Assembly: GCA_021498125.1 (NCBI GenBank)
Contig: JAIZWL010000001.1
Location: forward strand, 1,292,099-1,356,098
Direction: 5' to 3'
Length of the DNA stretch: 64,000 bases
From: Candidatus Thorarchaeota archaeon
GTDB lineage: Archaea; Asgardarchaeota; Thorarchaeia; Thorarchaeales; Thorarchaeaceae
Part shown: piece by piece, positions 61,167 to 64,000 of the stretch
Position numbering within the stretch: the stretch's first letter is position 1
Layout of the letters: each line of letters starts with the position of its first letter
Program-made: the position numbers and the translations under genes
The notes under the pieces: generated by a model
What the model was told of the DNA's origin: nothing
Seen by the model: the letters and a program-made list of their open reading frames with translations, nothing else
The model's database searches: none

Positions 61167-62882
61167 ATGGATCTCTCGATAAATATTGGTGGTATGGCCG
61201 GACAAGGAATTGACACAATAGGTGACCTGCTTACAAAGGTCTTTGTTAAGACTGGCTTTTACATCTTCACGGTCAAGGATTTTGAGTCACGGATTCGAGG
61301 TGGGTACAACTTCACTCAAATTCGGGTGGCTGACAATCCTGTTCATTGTTCAGTGGATGACATTGATCTAATTGTGGCGCTCTCTAAAGATGCGATCTCG
61401 GCCAAGCGTGACCAGTTGGTTGAGGGTGGCATCATCATCTTTGATGATCGGTTCGATTTTGATGCCCTTGAAGAGTGTCACTATCCAGCTCCCTTGTCCA
61501 AGAAGGCAAGAGAGGTCGGCGGCTCGACACGAATGACAAATGCCGCTGCACTAGGTGCGCTCCTCTCAGTAATTCGTTTTCCGTTCTCTTTGGCTGAGCA
61601 AGTTCTCACAGAGATCTTTGGCAAAAAGGGGGAGAAGATAGTTGAGGCCAATGTTCGTGTAGCAAGATCTCTATACGACCTAACAGAGGAGACATTCAGC
61701 GGTTCTTGTCGCCATAATCTCAGTATGATCGACAGTATCCCGTCTGAGAATAGGCTCATTATCAATGGAAACCAAGCGATCGCTTATGGTGCGATGGCAG
61801 CTAATGTCAAATGGGTCTCATCATACCCCATGAGCCCTTCAACTTCTGCGTTCATTGAGATAGTTTCTCACGCGAACGATCTCAAGATAGGTACACTTCA
61901 GACAGAAGACGAGCTGGCCTCTCTTGCAATGGCCATTGGGGCCTCCTATGGTGGTGTGCGATCTATGGTGACCACTTCCGGTGGCGGTTTCTCTCTCATG
62001 GTTGAGGCGTTGGGTCTGGCAGGAATGACGGAGACCCCTGTTGTCATTTACAATGCTCAGCGTCCGGGACCGAGCACGGGACTTCCGACGCGTACCGAGC
62101 AGTCTGATCTTCTCTTCACAATATTTGCAAGTCAGGGCGAATTTCCACGGATCGTACTTGCACCCCGAGACCCTCTGGATGCTTTTGATGTCGTGACGCG
62201 ATCGTTCAATCTTGCGGAACGATTCCAAGTCCCCGTCATCATTCTTGGCGACCAGTACCTCGCGGATTCAGTCATGAATGTTCCACGAATTGATGTGACC
62301 AACGTGGAGATCGACCGGGGGAAACTTGCAGCCGATAGGTTGGACGATCCTTACATGAGATATCGATTAACCGATGATGGTATCTCTCCACGTGCTTTTC
62401 CGGGCGATCGTGGCAGATTCATTGTGTCTTCTGGTAACAGTCACCTCGAAGATGGGCACATCACTGAGGACCCGGCAATTCGAAATGCAATGGTGCAAAA
62501 GTTTCTCCGGAAAATCACCGCCATTAAAGATGCACTGAAGCCTCCTGACCTCTATGGGGCAAAGACAACCAAGACAGTGGTAGTCACTTGGGGGTCTCCG
62601 TGGGGTGCGGTCCGTGAGGCGATTGAACATCTAGAACACGAAGGGGTTTCTATTGGCCATCTTCACTTTACGGACATCTATCCGCTTCGTACGAAGCTTC
62701 TGAAGGATGTGTTTACCTCGGCTGAACGTGTCATCTCCATTGAGCATAATGCCACATCACAGTTCGCCAAGCTAGTGACTATGGAGACCGGTCTGAAGTT
62801 TGATGGATATATTACCAAATTTGACGGGAGGCCGATGACGCCGAGATGGGTCATCTTACAGTTGAAGGAGGTTGGTATCTAA
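61167..62882 (+). CDS. korA: 2-oxoacid:ferredoxin oxidoreductase, fused gamma-alpha subunit
   Basis: The 571-residue chain joins a gamma domain (residues 1-190: GGMAGQGIDTIGDLL, DFESRIRGGYNFTQIRV) to an alpha domain (from about 200: GNQAIAYGAMAANVKWVSSYPMSPSTS, QTEDELASLAMAIGASYGG, YNAQRPGPSTGLPTRTEQSDL). This is the two-subunit type found for 2-oxoglutarate or broad 2-oxoacid oxidation. The stop shares one base with korB. Substrate remains open. Confidence 0.92.
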   Translation: MDLSINIGGMAGQGIDTIGDLLTKVFVKTGFYIFTVKDFESRIRGGYNFTQIRVADNPVHCSVDDIDLIVALSKDAISAKRDQLVEGGIIIFDDRFDFDALEECHYPAPLSKKAREVGGSTRMTNAAALGALLSVIRFPFSLAEQVLTEIFGKKGEKIVEANVRVARSLYDLTEETFSGSCRHNLSMIDSIPSENRLIINGNQAIAYGAMAANVKWVSSYPMSPSTSAFIEIVSHANDLKIGTLQTEDELASLAMAIGASYGGVRSMVTTSGGGFSLMVEALGLAGMTETPVVIYNAQRPGPSTGLPTRTEQSDLLFTIFASQGEFPRIVLAPRDPLDAFDVVTRSFNLAERFQVPVIILGDQYLADSVMNVPRIDVTNVEIDRGKLAADRLDDPYMRYRLTDDGISPRAFPGDRGRFIVSSGNSHLEDGHITEDPAIRNAMVQKFLRKITAIKDALKPPDLYGAKTTKTVVVTWGSPWGAVREAIEHLEHEGVSIGHLHFTDIYPLRTKLLKDVFTSAERVISIEHNATSQFAKLVTMETGLKFDGYITKFDGRPMTPRWVILQLKEVGI

Positions 62883-63745
62883 TGATCACAGTTGAAGCCC
62901 TTGAAGGACCACAAAAGATCACATGGTGTACGGGTTGTGGGAACTACGGGATCCTTGCCGCGTTAAAGAAAGCAATCGTGGAATTAGACATTTCTCATGA
63001 GGACTACGTGTTGGTCTCGGGAATCGGTTGCTCTGGAAAGATCCCGCATTATATCAACCTGAACTCGTTTCATACTCTACACGGAAGACCAATTCCTGTA
63101 GCAACAGGGCTACACATGGCAAACAAAGATCTTCATGTTCTTGTGCATACGGGAGATGGTGACTGTCTCGGTGAGGGCATGGGACACTTCATACATGCGG
63201 CCCGACGCAATGTTGATCTCGCAGTCTTCATTCATAACAACGGTGTCAATGCTCTAACCAAGGGCCAGTTCTCGCCTGCTGCTCCACGAGGTTACATCTC
63301 AAAGACTTCGCCTCCGCCTCCTGGTTCCCCAATGGAACCTGTCAACGGGGTCGCTCACGCAATTGTAGCAGGTGCTACATTCGTTGCACGGGGCTACTCT
63401 GGTGATCAGAAGATGCTGGTTGAGCTCATGAAGGCGGCCATTACTCATCGAGGATTTGCGGTCGTTGATATTCTGCAACCCTGTGTCACATGGAATCGTA
63501 AACTCACTTGGCGCTACTTCAATGAGCGGACATACTCTCTTGAAGAGGCCGGTCACGATCCCACAGATCGAGGTCTCGCGCTTCAGAAGGCATTCGAGTA
63601 TAATGGGAAGATTCCAATTGGGATCTTCTATCGTACAGAGGCTCCTCTTCTTATTGACGGGCTGTCTTTGCCTGATGTCCCTCTCAAGGATCATGTGACT
63701 GATAGGAGCCGACTGCAGGCACTAATTGATGATCAGATTCTCTAG
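62882..63745 (+). CDS. korB: 2-oxoacid:ferredoxin oxidoreductase beta subunit
   Basis: The 287-residue subunit binds TPP and one [4Fe-4S] cluster. The TPP motif is HTGDGDCLGEGMGHFIHAARRN, with NNGVNALTKGQ after it; cluster cysteines are in WCTGCGNY, SGIGCSGK and LQPCVTW. I chose the ATG at 62882, which shares a base with the korA stop (TAATG); the frame from 62846 is inside korA. It is followed 20 bases later by a fumarase gene, so the three may form one TCA-branch operon. Confidence 0.93.
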   Translation: MITVEALEGPQKITWCTGCGNYGILAALKKAIVELDISHEDYVLVSGIGCSGKIPHYINLNSFHTLHGRPIPVATGLHMANKDLHVLVHTGDGDCLGEGMGHFIHAARRNVDLAVFIHNNGVNALTKGQFSPAAPRGYISKTSPPPPGSPMEPVNGVAHAIVAGATFVARGYSGDQKMLVELMKAAITHRGFAVVDILQPCVTWNRKLTWRYFNERTYSLEEAGHDPTDRGLALQKAFEYNGKIPIGIFYRTEAPLLIDGLSLPDVPLKDHVTDRSRLQALIDDQIL

Positions 63746-63765
63746 TTGGAATCAACTTGGGAGGA

Positions 63766-64000
63766 ATGGCCAGTTTGAAAAAGCGACGAAAAGAATCAGA
63801 CTCTCTTGGCGAAGTCGAGATTCCCCAAGATGCTTACTGGGGTGCGACGACTCAACGAGCTATTGGCAACTTTCAGATCAGTGATCAGACCATGCCGGAG
63901 ACGTTTATTCTCTCTCTGGCACGAGTCAAGAAGGCCTGCGCTCTAGCCAATATGGAATTGAAAAGTCTTGATGCTGAACGTGGCAATGCCATATTGCAGG
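63766..64000 (+). CDS. Class II fumarase / aspartate ammonia-lyase family protein, partial
   Basis: The first 78 residues match the start of class II fumarases: RKESDSLGEVEIPQDAYWGATTQRAIGNFQIS, followed by the helix LARVKKACALANMEL. The gene runs off the window, so fumarase and aspartate lyase cannot be told apart. The ATG at 63766 comes one base after GGGAGG, too close for normal initiation; the TTG at 63775, nine bases after that site, may be the true start. It follows korB by 20 bases. Confidence 0.85.
   Translation, partial: MASLKKRRKESDSLGEVEIPQDAYWGATTQRAIGNFQISDQTMPETFILSLARVKKACALANMELKSLDAERGNAILQ

Overview
The window is chromosomal DNA from an archaeon, most likely an Asgard archaeon of the Thorarchaeota type. 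The archaeal assignment rests on the thermosome with a Gly-Gly-Met tail, a DUF2070 membrane protein, the HMG-CoA synthase / thiolase / DUF35 mevalonate cluster, a pantetheine-phosphate adenylyltransferase fused to DUF359, ferredoxin-dependent 2-oxoacid oxidoreductases, TATA-like boxes about 25 bases upstream of several starts, and a tRNA-Ala. The Asgard assignment is an inference from a longin-like N-terminal domain, a ZPR1 zinc-finger protein and the general gene style; there is no rRNA or ribosomal protein gene to confirm it.

Layout. 1-4.2 kb: a DUF2299-like protein, a nitrilase and a pyruvate-type oxidoreductase operon (porDAB). 4.4-8.1 kb: a degenerate HD-domain protein, UbiX and DUF2070. 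8.2-12.8 kb: a PadR repressor with a striking tandem operator, co-transcribed with two half-ABC exporters that look like a heterodimer. 12.8-15.8 kb: a membrane protein and a longin-like protein, ZPR1 and tRNA-Ala(TGC). 15.9-19.1 kb is accessory: three small genes, a decayed IS110 transposase, a DUF59 gene, and a 131-bp miniature transposable element (MITE). 19.1-22.9 kb: H+-pyrophosphatase, a YgbA-like protein, a repeat-rich intergenic stretch and a zinc-ribbon/winged-helix protein. 22.9-28.6 kb: AAA-like protein, SMC, ScpA and ScpB on the minus strand. 28.8-37.8 kb: AbrB protein, a MoxR ATPase with a VWA/HExxH partner, then an ABC-2 export island bracketed by a diverged second copy of the VWA gene's 3' end, and an MNT-HEPN pair. 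37.8-42.8 kb: a large cell-surface protein, a PD-(D/E)XK protein, a MITE-made chimeric surface protein and ThyX. 43.2-51.5 kb: Nfn-type transhydrogenase, NAD(P)HX repair, CoA synthesis, a phosphoesterase and the mevalonate entry genes. 51.8-59.2 kb: a ubiquitin-like protein, an asparagine-synthase-like protein, several uncharacterised proteins and thioredoxin reductase. 59.3-64 kb: thermosome, a second 2-oxoacid oxidoreductase (korAB) and the start of a class II fumarase.

Metabolically the window describes an anaerobe that runs on reduced ferredoxin (two oxoacid oxidoreductases, Nfn bifurcation/transhydrogenation), conserves energy with a membrane pyrophosphatase and makes isoprenoid lipids by the mevalonate route. 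The most unusual items are the SMC-ScpA-ScpB operon led by a AAA+ protein that has lost its Walker A lysine, the HD protein that has lost its metal ligands, the MITE family with clean 9-bp target duplications (one copy supplying the N terminus of a gene), a 185-bp repeat sitting in frame inside an asparagine-synthase-like gene, and the ABC-2 island flanked by duplicated VWA ends.
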